This document shows positions 1-9,300 of a DNA stretch of 20,454 bases, piece after piece. Source of the stretch: Nemertoderma westbladi (lineage: Eukaryota; Xenacoelomorpha; Nemertodermatida; Nemertodermatidae); assembly GCA_032718475.1 (NCBI GenBank), contig JAUCBJ010001116.1, positions 1-20,454 of the forward strand, given 5' to 3'. The notes beneath the pieces are model-generated. The model made no database searches. It worked only from the letters and a program-made list of their open reading frames with translations, and was not told where the DNA came from. How positions within the stretch are numbered: position 1 is the stretch's first letter; every line of letters begins with the position of its first letter. Made by a program: the position numbers and the translations under genes.

Positions 1-1096
1 AATCAGTTATCCCACAAAAGCTTTTACACCTTTTCCTGTTTCGAGGGTATACAGGAACTGTTTCTGCAGCTGCTAACTTAACTGCTTCTGTAAAGGCAGT
101 ATAGCCCTCACAGTGATCTGCCGCCTCAGAGGCAAGAGCCTCATACCTGTTGCTCAGCTGTAGTGTGAAGCTGGATCTCACACTTGGCTGTTGCAACAGA
201 GAGGACCAGTCATGCCGCGGCAAGGCAGATTTCGTTGTTCTGCTAGCACGCAGACTAAGTCTTACCTTGGCCACAATAAGGCGGTGATCACTGGAGAAGG
301 GTCGAAGTGTAAATGCATTACAGTCTTGTATAGAGCTCCTGTATTTCCTACGAAACAGAATATGGTCTATCTGGGACTTGTGACCACTGGGTCCACTATG
401 AGTCCATAGCTTTCCAGTTCGCTTCTTGAACTGGGTTCCAGCCGAAAACAATCCATTTCCAGAGATAAAATCCTGAAGATGGAGAGAATTTCGGTTAACA
501 CTATTGCTATAGACCCAGGGCGATGTAGGTGATTGATGCAAACTTGCATTAAAGTCTCCCAGGAATGTTAAGAATGCATGCTGATCCACTCCATCAGTAG
601 CTGCTTGTAGATTGTGGTAGAAATTTTCCACCTCCTCTACAGGGGCAACACTAGTTGGAGAGTAGCACACAATCAGAACCACCTTAGGAAACTTCTTAGC
701 CAGTCTTCCAGAACATGAGAAGTGGCAACGGATGATACGGTTAGAGATTTGGTCTATTTTGTCCAATGCTGCATGTGCAGTTGGATTCATCAATAGACCA
801 ATTCCACCATTGCCACTATCATCTGCTGACGCGAGGGCGAGTCGCCAACCGCCCCCCATGTCCTTAATCAGAACCTCATCAGTCTGTCTAGTCTGCATTC
901 GGTGCTCTTGAACACCCACTGCGCTAAGAGAAAGCTTATCTGCCAAGGCAGTCAGCTCACCTTGTCGCATTGGGGACCCGAGTGTTAGGGTGTTTACTGA
1001 GGCTAGTCTTGTGACTTGCCTCAGATTCACCAATGGCTTTGTTGGTCGGGGTGGAACATGAGAGTAGCCTCCAACTCCAGAATCCCTATCTCCCCA
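1..1096 (-). CDS. Non-LTR retrotransposon endonuclease domain (partial, runs off left edge)
   Basis: A minus-strand frame is open for 365 codons, from just after a TGA at 1099-1097 to the left edge, with no stop. It reads as an endonuclease/exonuclease/phosphatase (APE-type) domain, which nicks target DNA to prime reverse transcription. Counting from the first codon, the expected active-site positions are present: N35 in SVNTLTL, E64 in GVQEHRM, Y145 in VCYSPTS, D181 and N183 in LGDFNA, D244 in SQIDHILF, and S269-D270-H271 in SSDHRLI. Residues 294-350 (HDWSSLL, LSNRYEAL, then a YTAFTEAVK stretch) resemble the linker between endonuclease and reverse transcriptase in LINEs. The reverse transcriptase would lie left of the window. 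The real N-terminus is uncertain because a proline-rich frame overlaps it. A LINE copy is much likelier than a host gene; the exact clade is not assigned. Confidence 0.87.
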
Positions 1097-1371
1097 TCAC
1101 AATCTGGCCTTCCTGGTGACCCAGGGTTTGGGCCAGAAAGGTCATCAGGAAGGGGACTCAAAGAATTGTTGGCTGCTCTCTCTCCAGTAGGGGGTGAGAC
1201 AGGCAGCCGGTCAGGAGTTAACTGACGCCTGTGAGGCCGATTGTGTCCGGTAATTCCACTGGCCTCTAGTGGCCGGACCTCCGCATTGCTAATGTACTCC
1301 ATAGTGGGGGTTGGGGGGTGCTTTTTTGCTGAGTCAGCTCTCGGGGCAAATCCCACACCCTGGTTTGCCAT
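1027..1371 (-). pseudogene. Likely N-terminal segment of the same retrotransposon ORF, in a shifted frame
   Basis: Starting from an ATG at 1371-1369, a minus-strand frame stays open to a TGA at 1029-1027. Its product is polar and rich in Pro, Arg and Gly (for example RPLEASGITGHNRPHRR and SGPNPGSPGRPD). It overlaps the start of the endonuclease frame by about 70 bp, one frame apart. The simplest reading is that this is the front of the same protein and one small indel near 1070-1095 separates the two. A short separate ORF1 or a programmed shift cannot be excluded from one copy. No known domain is visible. Confidence 0.4.
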
Positions 1372-1860
1372 TCCACAGGGTGGGTGTCGCAATGGAGTCA
1401 GATATGAGGCCCATCACCCATATCTACTCTGGCGGACATGACCCACCATTGGCTGTTGCAGCTCATCTGCTGGGTCATGCCCTGTACCCTTGCTGCCAGG
1501 TGCAGGTCGCAGTGAAGTGCTCTCAGAGTGGACATGAGAACACTCTACTCCTGACTAGCCATTGGTAGATCACCATCTGCCTGGTCAGGCCATATACCCC
1601 TGCAGCCAAGTATATGGGTCCTTAATCCAGGACCAAGGGCGTCCTTATCCCAGAACGAAGGGGGTCCTAGTTACAGGACCAGATTTGCCTTAGTAAGAGG
1701 GTCTATGCAGCTACAGGTGGCACCTCCTTTATGCTGCATGGAGGTGGCAAGTTTTCTTGATCAATGACCTAGAATACCTGACCTGACCATGTAATCAAAT
1801 AGGTTACAAACACAGTATTATAACAGTATAAAACAGTATGAATTACGCGGTGTGCGGCAT
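1372..1860 (-). other. GC-rich 5' leader of the retrotransposon, no gene seen
   Basis: This stretch lies upstream of the retrotransposon frames on the minus strand and is probably its 5' UTR, but the 5' boundary is not defined. It holds short imperfect repeats: the segments near 1472-1497 and 1585-1610 both read GGTCA-GCC-TA-CCC-TGC-GCCA, and several GGTCC/GGACC words cluster at 1617-1672. After about 1790 the sequence turns AT-rich with repeated ACAGTAT words. No coding frame is convincing. Confidence 0.4.
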
Positions 1861-1864
1861 TTAA

Positions 1865-1880
1865 CCCTATTAGTACCGGG
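1865..1880 (+). repeat. Left terminal inverted repeat of the piggyBac-like element
   Basis: The 16 bases CCCTATTAGTACCGGG follow the left TTAA. The outer eight, CCCTATTA, match the right end exactly. Confidence 0.7.
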
Positions 1881-1908
1881 CTATAAAATGTTGTACAAAT
1901 ACCGGGGA

Positions 1909-1925
1909 GGGGTCATATTGACCCC
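1909..1925. repeat. Left subterminal palindrome
   Basis: GGGGTCA and TGACCCC are perfect inverted arms around a TAT centre. The same TCA-TAT-TGA core, extended by longer G and C runs, sits near the other end of the element. Matched subterminal palindromes are plausible transposase-binding or folding sites; that role is inferred. Confidence 0.75.
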
Positions 1926-2379
1926 CCCCCTCTAAAATCTACAAATTTTTACGAAAACGTCTGATTTTTTGTTTGTACGTAGGTATCACTAGTCAGGATC
2001 CGACCGAAAAAAAAAATTTTCGAAAAAATGTACTGGGGTGGTTATATTGCAGCACGAAAATTACAAGTAGTGCACAATTTTCAGAAAATTTGAAACTGAC
2101 ATTTTTCGTCTAATTGTTTTTCAATACAGGTTTTCTGGGGCGCAAAATACATTGGAAAATATTTAAAAATGATGTGATTACCATAAATGGCTGTTTAGTC
2201 CTCTCTGCGTAGGAAAAAAATGAAAAAAACAAGTTACCAGCACTTTTCAGTTAGAACACAAAATTTTTAATTCACTTATGCGATGCTATAAATTCACATT
2301 TTCAGGTTTTCTAGGGCGCTGATTCTAATGGAATACATTTCAAATATGCCAGATCATTGCTACTTGTATTTTTCGACGT

Positions 2380-3180
2380 AATTTGGCAAATTTTGGTGCT
2401 AGGACCAAATTTCGTACCAATCACCAAAAAGTACAAGTTTGCGATGTCCAGTGCTGTTTTTATTGATTCCATCGGATTCAGGACCCTCATAAACCCGTAT
2501 AACGCAATAAACAAGATGATACTATCTACTGATCAATTTGCTTATTTTCCAAAATTTGGTGCTGGCACAACAATTTTCACCGACCGGCGAAAAATACAAG
2601 TTTGAAAACTCTCATGAAATTTTTACTGATTCCATTGAATTCAGAACCCTCACAAACCCGTATAACGCAAGAAACAAGGTGACACAATCAATTTATATAT
2701 TTGATGGTTTTCAAAATTTGGTGCTAGCACCACATTTTGCACCCACTTCCGAAAAATACAAGTTTGAGATGCCTAGATCGAAAATTATATATTCCATTCA
2801 ATTCAGAATAGCCATAAACCTCTAAAACGCAAGAAATAAATTGTCACAAACAATTTTATCAATTGAATGGATTTTCAAAATTTTGTGCTAGCACCAAAAT
2901 TTGCACCCACCACCGAAAAATACAAGTTTGATACGCTTGGTGCAACTCGTATATATTTCATCGAAACCAGAACCCCAAAAAACCCCAATTGCGTAAAAAA
3001 CAAGTTTCACACAATCAATTTACAAAATTGACATATTTCAAAATTTGGTGCTGGCACCAAAAATTGGCACCCGCCGAAAAAACAAGTTTGAAATTTCTAA
3101 ATCAATTTATATGAATTCCATCCAATTTCTAACACCAAAAAACCGGTGTAAATCAATAAAAGAGATGTTAGAATTCATAT
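2380..3180. repeat. About five degenerate 163-bp tandem repeats inside the piggyBac-like element
   Basis: A block starting CAAAATTTGGTGCTAGCACC and continuing through GAAAAATACAAGTTTG, ATTCCAT, TTCAGAACCC and AACGCAAGAAACAA recurs at about 2383, 2546, 2709, 2871 and 3037, so the period is 162-166 bp. GGTGCTAGCACC is a perfect 12-bp palindrome in the copy at about 2717. Copies differ by many substitutions and a few indels, so the array is old. Two short words, CAGGTTTTCT-GGGCGC at about 2126 and 2304, suggest another, older duplication to the left. Confidence 0.75.
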
Positions 3181-3378
3181 TTAATGAAATGTAATTTTCA
3201 AAAAACGTCTCAAAAAAAGTGCCAAAAGTAGGGTTAAAAAATGGTGCTATAACTCGAAAACTACCCAATATTTTTGAAAACGGTTTTCACTACTAGGAAG
3301 ACAATAGATTTTTAGGAAAAGTCATAAAATTTCAGATTCCCAACTGCGTTTGTTTCAGAATTATAATAAAAAAACCAC

Positions 3379-3406
3379 GGGGGGGGGTCATATTGACCCC
3401 CCCCCC
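3379..3406. repeat. Right subterminal GC palindrome
   Basis: Nine G, then TCA-TAT-TGA, then ten C form perfect 12-bp arms around a 3-nt loop. It is longer than the left copy, as expected if homopolymer slippage has extended the runs. Confidence 0.8.
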
Positions 3407-3419
3407 GGGTTTAATAGGG
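3404..3419 (-). repeat. Right terminal inverted repeat of the piggyBac-like element
   Basis: Read on the minus strand this is CCCTATTAAACCCGGG, adjoining the right TTAA. It differs from the left end at three inner positions and overlaps the end of the C-rich hairpin arm. Confidence 0.7.
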
Positions 3420-3423
3420 TTAA

Positions 3424-4223
3424 TCATCAGTCAGATGTTGTCAGAATTTTAGTGAATGAAGAGAGTACAACAGTACGAGAGATGATACATTGTGCTTTAG
3501 AATTCTCTGGCAGTCTGGCCACGGATGGTCGCAATTGGAATATTTTATTTGACGTTAAATCAGTTAAAACAGGCACTAAGTATATCATTAAAATATAACA
3601 TATAAAGTAGGAAAAGGTAACGGCAACAAACAAATGTACAGTACATGGAGTTCAACATGTCCTAGAAAATGCTTTTTATCTGAAAACAGCGCAAAATAGA
3701 AAAAACATAGATAAATACAATGACCTTCAGTAGATTGTAAACACTATTTACAATATTTACAACATAATTATGGTAAAATTTAGGACTAACAAACATAGTG
3801 GATACGAGTTAAAATGTATAAATGCAACAACCACAAAATTATTGTAATTTTACTAAAAAATATTGTAATTATGATAAGACATTTAGGATAAACGGAAACA
3901 GTGGATAAGATATGTAAGGTATAAATAAAAGCAACAACGACAACACAATAATTATAAAAACGTTCGGCATCAATAAAATATATCTATTAGTAATCAAAAG
4001 GTTTACGTTTTCTTTTTAATACATTTTAAAAACCGTATCTATTTACTGTTTATTCTCTTATTTTAAAATATTATGTACTGTATATATTTCTATTGTCTTA
4101 CTATAAAATATTATGTACTGTATTTATTTGTAATAAGTTTACCGCGTCTGTGAGTTTGGGATTATAAATACACAATGCATATAATATATATACTGAGAGT
4201 TAATTAGGTAGTGATTTGCCGTC
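3424..4223. other. AT-rich intergenic DNA with small local duplications
   Basis: No intact gene is visible. Two degenerate copies of a roughly 100-bp unit can be matched at about 3778-3850 and 3878-3950 (shared words ATTTAGGA, AGTGGATA, GTATAAAT, GCAACAAC). A 40-bp direct duplication around AAAATATTATGTACTGTAT spans 4060-4130. Part of the right side is probably the 3' tail of the LINE remnant further right, but its end cannot be placed. Confidence 0.5.
3431..3598 (+). pseudogene. Possible coding fragment, unidentified
   Basis: A plus-strand frame next to the transposon reads VRILVNEESTTVREMIHCAL, then a Gly/Asn-rich stretch, and stops at a TAA at 3596-3598. The string faintly recalls the beta-strand and helix that open Ras-association or other ubiquitin-like domains, which is only a resemblance. 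No convincing exon borders flank it: the 5' side is the transposon end and no strong donor follows. It could be a decayed exon or chance. Confidence 0.2.
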
Positions 4224-4268
4224 GAGGATAACCCCATGAGACTATGTCTCGTTTTCATGAGGGTCCTC
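4224..4268 (-). repeat. Stem-loop in the 3' UTR of the LINE remnant
   Basis: GAGGA at 4224-4228 pairs with TCCTC at 4264-4268, followed inward by CCC with GGG and CATGA with TCATG. A smaller hairpin GAGAC-TAT-GTCTC nests inside. Its place about 250 bp downstream of the polyprotein stop suits the 3' UTR of CR1/L2-like elements, whose 3' ends help recruit reverse transcriptase. That role here is inferred. Confidence 0.5.
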
Positions 4269-4513
4269 GCTATATTAGGAAATATTAAAATCGGTAAAGG
4301 GTCTATGGATGTTGGTACAGTATGTTACATATGTACATATTGCAAAGGAGTTAAGTCAAGTTGCAGTAATTTAGAATGAACATAAATATAAATTATTAAA
4401 TTTAGTACAAAGTTCTAAAAGGGCGCGGCTTTTTAAATTAAAGTTAATTGAGTATTGGTAAAAAGTAAAATAAGTTTGTTAAAATAGGTAGTTTGTGGAA
4501 AGGTAAAAACTTG

Positions 4514-4863
4514 TTAAAAATAAATTGATTGCTCGGATTCAACAAGTTTTGAAAAAATATGTTCTTTTACCCTATGTTTGAAGGACTCCAGTGATGGGGA
4601 TTTAGTGATTTCGTTTGGAAGCGTGGTCCAAAGTTTTGGACCCTGGTGTGCAAATGATTCGCTGTCTGTGGCAGTCTTGTGGTAGGGTACCACAGCGTGT
4701 GACTCGCTACGTCGTAGACGTGATTGTGTTTGGCAGTTTGGGAGAACGTAATCAGGTCGCGTAGATACTTTGGTGCGGTCCCAGTGTAAATTCGGTACAT
4801 GTAAGTAAGTGTCTTTGGTCTTTGGGCAAAGTCAGAAATGTCAGACTGAATGATTTTGTCACA
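4514..4863 (-). pseudogene. C-terminal end of a second non-LTR retrotransposon polyprotein, frameshifted
   Basis: The minus strand opens after a TAA at 4866-4864 and reads TLTYMYRIYTGTAPKYLRDL. The matching frame then changes near 4715-4730 and continues as RLRRSES, HAVVPY, SFAHQGPKLWTTLPNEI and SLESFKHRVKEHIF, ending at a TAA at 4516-4514. This order (G-AP-YL-DL, LR-S, V-P, F---GPKLWN-LP--I, FK---K) is the usual extreme C-terminus of CR1/L2/jockey-type LINE polyproteins, downstream of the reverse transcriptase. One frameshift and the missing upstream part mark it as a dead, 5'-truncated copy. It is unrelated to the endonuclease ORF at the left edge. Confidence 0.75.
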
Positions 4864-4914
4864 TTATGGTATACATATTATGTAAACAAATAATTCGCAA
4901 AGTGAAAATCGCGC

Positions 4915-4923
4915 TGATTGGCC
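4915..4923 (-). promoter_or_regulatory. CCAAT-box (NF-Y-type) candidate
   Basis: TGATTGGCC fits the inverted CCAAT consensus at all nine positions and lies about 215 bp upstream of the ATG at 5135. It would suit a promoter if the first exon really begins there. I see no TATA box or CpG-rich block nearby, and a 9-mer can occur by chance. Confidence 0.22.
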
Positions 4924-5134
4924 GAAATATAGCACAAGCTCTACGCATAAAGAAACAGCTGGCAAATTTCGTCATGTTAGTTCTGGATTAAGACAGACGC
5001 GTAGTTGCATAAGTTTATACTTCCTCCAACACCTTGTTAGAACAATGTTGGCCTTTTTAGAGTAGTTCGCGAATTGCCCAAAAACGACACATTTTTGCCG
5101 CAAAAGCTTTAACATACAGTATGAGTACCGCGGT

Positions 5135-5411
5135 ATGCACCACAGTATATCTGTGTTAATAATTTGTGTTTATATTTCTATACTTGCGTTTAGATGGACT
5201 GGCTCAGATACAAACCCCTCAAACAATGATGGCCAAGGCCGTGCCGGTACTGATAGGTCCAATATTCTACTATTACGGGACCCCGCCTGGTTTCCCTCAG
5301 CCTCAGGTAGTCATGGCAACTGGGCAAGCAATTACCCAGCTGTGTTTGCTAACATGAGTATGGGTGGGTTGGATATGACGTCACAAGAGAATTTGGCCCT
5401 TCTTAGCAACA
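5135..5411 (+). CDS. Type I membrane protein gene, exon 1 (signal peptide and ectodomain start)
   Basis: First visible exon of a four-exon gene whose joined coding length is 1008 nt (335 residues). From ATG 5135 it reads a short polar start, a hydrophobic core (ISVLIICVYISILAF, residues 5-19) that could be a signal peptide, then WTGSDTNPSNNDGQGRAGTD (21-40) and FANMSMGGLDM (71-81) with an N-glycosylation sequon at N73. It ends with one base of a split codon before donor GTAAGT at 5412. An alternative is that TTTAG at 5189-5193 is a splice acceptor and the exon starts at 5194; the T-rich DNA encoding the hydrophobic core would then be a pyrimidine tract. I do not recognise the family; the Asn/Gly/Asp-rich motif is probably its signature. 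Confidence 0.72.
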
Positions 5412-5746
5412 GTAAGTTTTTATTTATCACATAATTGTAAATATTTAGTAATAATTAATCAACTTTGTAACATTCGGGTTCAGCTCTAATGGAAATAGAG
5501 TATCGTTTATGATCTCTGCAGTATTTGTTTTTAATATTTTGATAGAGACAACAACACGGTAGTAGACACAAAAGCGGCGAAATACAACCGTTTTTGATAT
5601 ATAATACGTACATGTTAGTACATTTCGTATAATAGAAGAATATGTGGTGTATCTAGTCGGGTTGTTAGTTTCGTGTTTCCGCAAGTTACCCCAGGTGTTT
5701 TATCGGCATACAGTATGCTTATGTAGCATAATGTTGATATTTTTAG
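5412..5746 (+). other. Intron 1 of the membrane-protein gene
   Basis: 335-bp AT-rich intron from GTAAGT at 5412 to TTTTTAG ending at 5746. It splits a codon after its first base. Nothing else is visible in it. Confidence 0.75.
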
Positions 5747-5963
5747 ATCAGTTAGGGGGCGACATGACGGAGCTTGATGAAGCCGGTACGTATTACAGCC
5801 TACCCGCGCGGAAACTCAGTAGAACTGGAGTCTACAGGTACATGTGCAGTAGGAATAACAACTTCTCGAACAGAAGTCAGAAAGGGAAACTAATCGTTCT
5901 GGATACAGCGTACTCTGTCAGGGCTATAGGAAGAATGGGGGGAAATATAACCTTAAGTAATAG
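5747..5963 (+). CDS. Type I membrane protein gene, exon 2 (ectodomain core)
   Basis: The exon starts with AT, which completes the split Asn codon from exon 1. It then reads QLGGDMTELDEAGTYYSLPA, a GVYRYMCSR segment (residues 120-128) and NNNFSNRSQKGK (129-140), and ends GGNITLSN. The GVYRYMC string recalls the G-x-Y-x-C of Ig-like beta-strands, but a disulfide partner is not obvious: C126 is the only cysteine between the signal region and the tail. Sequons occur at N131, N134 and N159. It ends with two bases of a codon before donor GTATGT at 5964. The dense run of conserved-looking polar residues suggests a folded extracellular domain; its function is unknown to me. Confidence 0.82.
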
Positions 5964-6077
5964 GTATGTGTTATGTACGAATAAAGTTACTGAGCACTGA
6001 CAGTGTGTGTGTGTGTACCATACCCTCTTGTATACCATCCGAACACCATTTCTAATCTGACATCCTTCGGCCCACAG
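5964..6077 (+). other. Intron 2 with a (GT)7 microsatellite
   Basis: 114-bp intron from GTATGT to CCCACAG. It holds seven GT units at 6003-6016 and a pyrimidine-rich stretch before the acceptor. Confidence 0.78.
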
Positions 6078-6273
6078 CAAAGCGACCCTCCACGTTAGAC
6101 CGTCTAGCCTTACCGGTCTCCATCGGTTTACGTTGTCGGAATGGTCCGTCTCCGACGGAGAATCCAGAATGGCTGATAAAGGTCGACAACTTTCGATTGG
6201 TAATGGATACGCTAGTTCCTTCATTGTTCTAGAACCGTCTAATATTGGTATCGTAGACAGTGGGAAGATTGAG
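6078..6273 (+). CDS. Type I membrane protein gene, exon 3 (ectodomain)
   Basis: The exon begins with C, which completes AGC (Ser165), then reads KATLHVRPSSLTGLHRF and SEWSVSDGESRMADKG. It ends with EPSNIGIVDSGKIE at residue 230 and donor GTTAGT at 6274, exactly on a codon border. It has no cysteine and no sequon. The borders were chosen because only this acceptor (6077) and donor keep the frame open from exon 2 to exon 4; joining exon 2 directly to 14777 would hit a stop within three codons. Homology is not recognised. Confidence 0.78.
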
Positions 6274-6342
6274 GTTAGTAAAGGGATGTAAAACACGTGA
6301 ATAACACGTAAATGAAAAAATTAAAGTAGAGTAATAATCTAA

Positions 6343-9300
6343 GTGACCAAGGGACTGTAATACAGTAGAGGCGACAGCTGTAATCCGGGACCAAGGGACT
6401 GTAATACAGTGGAGGCGACAGCTGTAATCCGGGACCAAGGGACTGTAATACAGTAGAGGCGACAGCTGTAATCCGGGACCAAGGGACTGTAATACAGTGG
6501 AGGCGACAGCTGTAATCCGGGACCAAGGGACTGTAACACAGTAGAGGCGACAGCTGTAATCCGGGATCAAGGGACTGTAATACAGTAGAGGCGACAGGTG
6601 TAATCCGGGACCAAGGGACTGTAATACAGTAGAGGCGACAGTTGTAATCCGGGACCAAGGGACTGTAATACAGTGGAGGCGACAGCTGTAATCCGGGACC
6701 AAGGGACTGTAATACAGTAGAGGCGACAGCTGTAATCCGGGACCAAGGGACTGTAATACAGTGGAGGCGACAGCTGTAATCCGGGACCAAGGGACTGTAA
6801 TACAGTGGAGGCGACAGCTGTAATCCGGGACCAAGGGACTGTAACACAGTAGAGGCGACAGCTGTAATCCGGGATCAAGGGACTGTAATACAGTGGAGGC
6901 GACAGCTGTAATCCGGGACCAAGGGACTGTAATACAGTGGAGGCGATGACAGCTGTAACCCGGTACCAAGGGACTGTAATACAGTAGAGGCGACAGCTGT
7001 AATCCGGGACCAAGGGACTGTAATACAGTAGACTGGTAGAGGCGACAGCTGTAATCCGGGACCAAGGGACTGTAATACAGTGGAGGCGACAGCTGTAATC
7101 CGGGACCAAGGGACTGTAATACAGTGGAGGCGATGACAGCTGTAACCCGGTACCAAGGGACTGTAATACAGTAGAGGCGACAGCTGTAATCCGGGACCAA
7201 GGGACTGTAATACAGTAGACTGGTAGAGGCGACAGCTGTAATCCGGGACCAAGGGACTGTAATACAGTGGAGGCGACAGCTGTAATCCGGGACCAAGGGA
7301 CTGTAATACAGTACAGGCGACAGCTGTAATCCGGGACCAAGGGACTGTAATACAGTGGAGGCGACAGCTGTAATCCGGGACCAAGGGACTGTAATACAGT
7401 AGACTGGTAGAGGCGACAGCTGTAATCCGGGACCAAGGGACTGTAATACAGTGGAGGCGACAGCTGTAATCCGGGACCAAGGGACTGTAATACAGTAGAG
7501 GCGACAGCTGTAATCCGGGCCAAGGGACTGTAATACAGTAGAGGCGACAGCTGTAATCCGGGACCAAGGGACTGTAATACAGTAGACTGGTAGAGGCGAC
7601 AGCTGTAATCCGGGACCAAGGGACTGTAATACAGTGGAGGCGACAGCTGTAATCCGGGACCAAGGGACTGTAATACAGTACAGGCGACAGCTGTAATCCG
7701 GGACCAAGGGACTGTAATACAGTGGAGGCGACAGCTGTAATCCGGGACCAAGGGACTGTAATACAGTAGACTGGTAGAGGCGACAGCTGTAATCCGGGAC
7801 CAAGGGACTGTGATACAGTGGAGGCGACAGCTGTAATCCGGGACCAAGGGACTGTAATACAGTAGACTGGTAGAGGCGACAGCTGTAATCCGGGACCAAG
7901 GGACTGTAATACAGTGGAGGCGACAGCTGTAATCCGGGACCAAGGGACTGTAACACAGTAGAGGCGACAGCTGTAATCCGGGATCAAGGGACTGTAATAC
8001 AGTAGAGGCGATAGGTGTAATCCGGGACCAAGGGACTGTAATACAGTAGAGGCGACAGTTGTAATCCGGGACCAAGGGACTGTAATACAGTGGAGGCGAC
8101 AGCTGTAATCCGGGACCAAGGGTCTGTAATACAGTAGAGGCGACAGCTGTAATCCGTGACCAAGGGACTGTAATACAGTAGAGGCGACAGCTGTAATCCG
8201 GGCCAAGGGACTGTAATACAGTAGAGGCGACAGCTGTAATCCGGGACCAAGGGACTGTAATACAGTAGACTGGTAGAGGCAACAGCTGTAATCCTGGACC
8301 AAGGGACTGTAATACAGTGGAGGCGACAGCTGTAATCCGGGACCAAGGGACTGTAACACAGTAGAGGCGACAGCTGTAATCCGGGATCAAGGGACTGTAA
8401 TACAGTAGAGGCGACAGGTGTAATCCGGGACCAAGGGACTGTAATACAGTAGAGGCGACAGTTGTAATCCGGGACCAAGGGACTGTAATACAGTAGAGGC
8501 GACAGTTGTAATCCGGGACCAAGGGACTGTAATACAGTGGAGGCGATGACAGCTGTAATTCGGGACCAAGGGTCTGTAATACAGTAGAGGCGACAGCTGT
8601 AATCCGGGACCAAGGGACTGTAATACAGTAGAGGCGACAGTTGTAATCCGGGACCAAGGGACTGTAATACAGTGGAGGCGATGACAGCTGTAATTCGGGA
8701 CCAAGGGTCTGTAATACAGTAGAGGCGACAGCTGTAATCCGTGACCAAGGGACTGTAATACAGTAGAGGCGACAGCTGTAATCCGGGCCAAGGGACTGTA
8801 ATACAGTAGAGGTGACAGCTGTAATCCGGGACCAAGGGACTGTAATACAGTAGACTGGTAGAGGCGACAGCTGTAATCCGGGACCAAGGGACTGTAATAC
8901 AGTGGAGGCGACAGCTGTAATCCGGGACCAAGTGACTGTAATACAGTAGAGGCGACAGCTGTAATCCGGGACCAAGGGACTGTAACACAGTAGAGGCGAC
9001 AGCTGTAATCCGGGATCAAGGGACTGTAATACAGTAGAGGCGACAGCTGTAATCCGGGACCAAGGGACTGTAATACAGTGGAGGCGATGACAGCTGTAAT
9101 TCGGGACCAAGGGTCTGTAATACAGTAGAGGCGACAGCTGTAATCCGGGACCAAGGGACTGTAATACAGTAGAGGCGACAGTTGTAATCCGGGACCAAGG
9201 GACTGTAATACAGTGGAGGCGATGACAGCTGTAATTCGGGACCAAGGGTCTGTAATACAGTAGAGGCGACAGCTGTAATCCGTGACCAAGGGACTGTAAT

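Larger units (their letters stand above)
1861..3423. mobile_element. Non-autonomous piggyBac-like element (MITE) with TTAA target duplication
   Basis: The sequence TTAA occurs at 1861-1864 and again at 3420-3423, directly outside matching ends. The left end starts CCCTATTAGTACCGGG and the right end, read on the other strand, starts CCCTATTAAACCCGGG (13 of 16 identical). A TTAA target with ends starting CCC is the hallmark of piggyBac-superfamily transposons. Both subterminal regions carry a GC-rich palindrome. The 1.55 kb interior has no transposase frame; it is AT-rich and partly built of 163-bp tandem repeats, so the copy would need a transposase supplied in trans. The superfamily call rests on the ends only. 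Confidence 0.75.

Noticed and set aside
191-409. Short plus-strand frame at the left
   Set aside because: It is antisense to the endonuclease domain, which has a complete set of motifs.
2357-2825. Short plus-strand frames with a shared peptide inside the MITE
   Set aside because: They follow DNA-level tandem repeats, are broken between units and match no known protein; kept only as part of the repeat description.
5445-5684. 79-codon minus-strand frame in intron 1
   Set aside because: AT-rich intronic sequence, no domain, no conserved-looking motif.
5877-6296. 139-codon minus-strand frame
   Set aside because: It is the shadow of exons 2-3 and the intron between them; the plus strand has consistent splice phases and a protein-like product.
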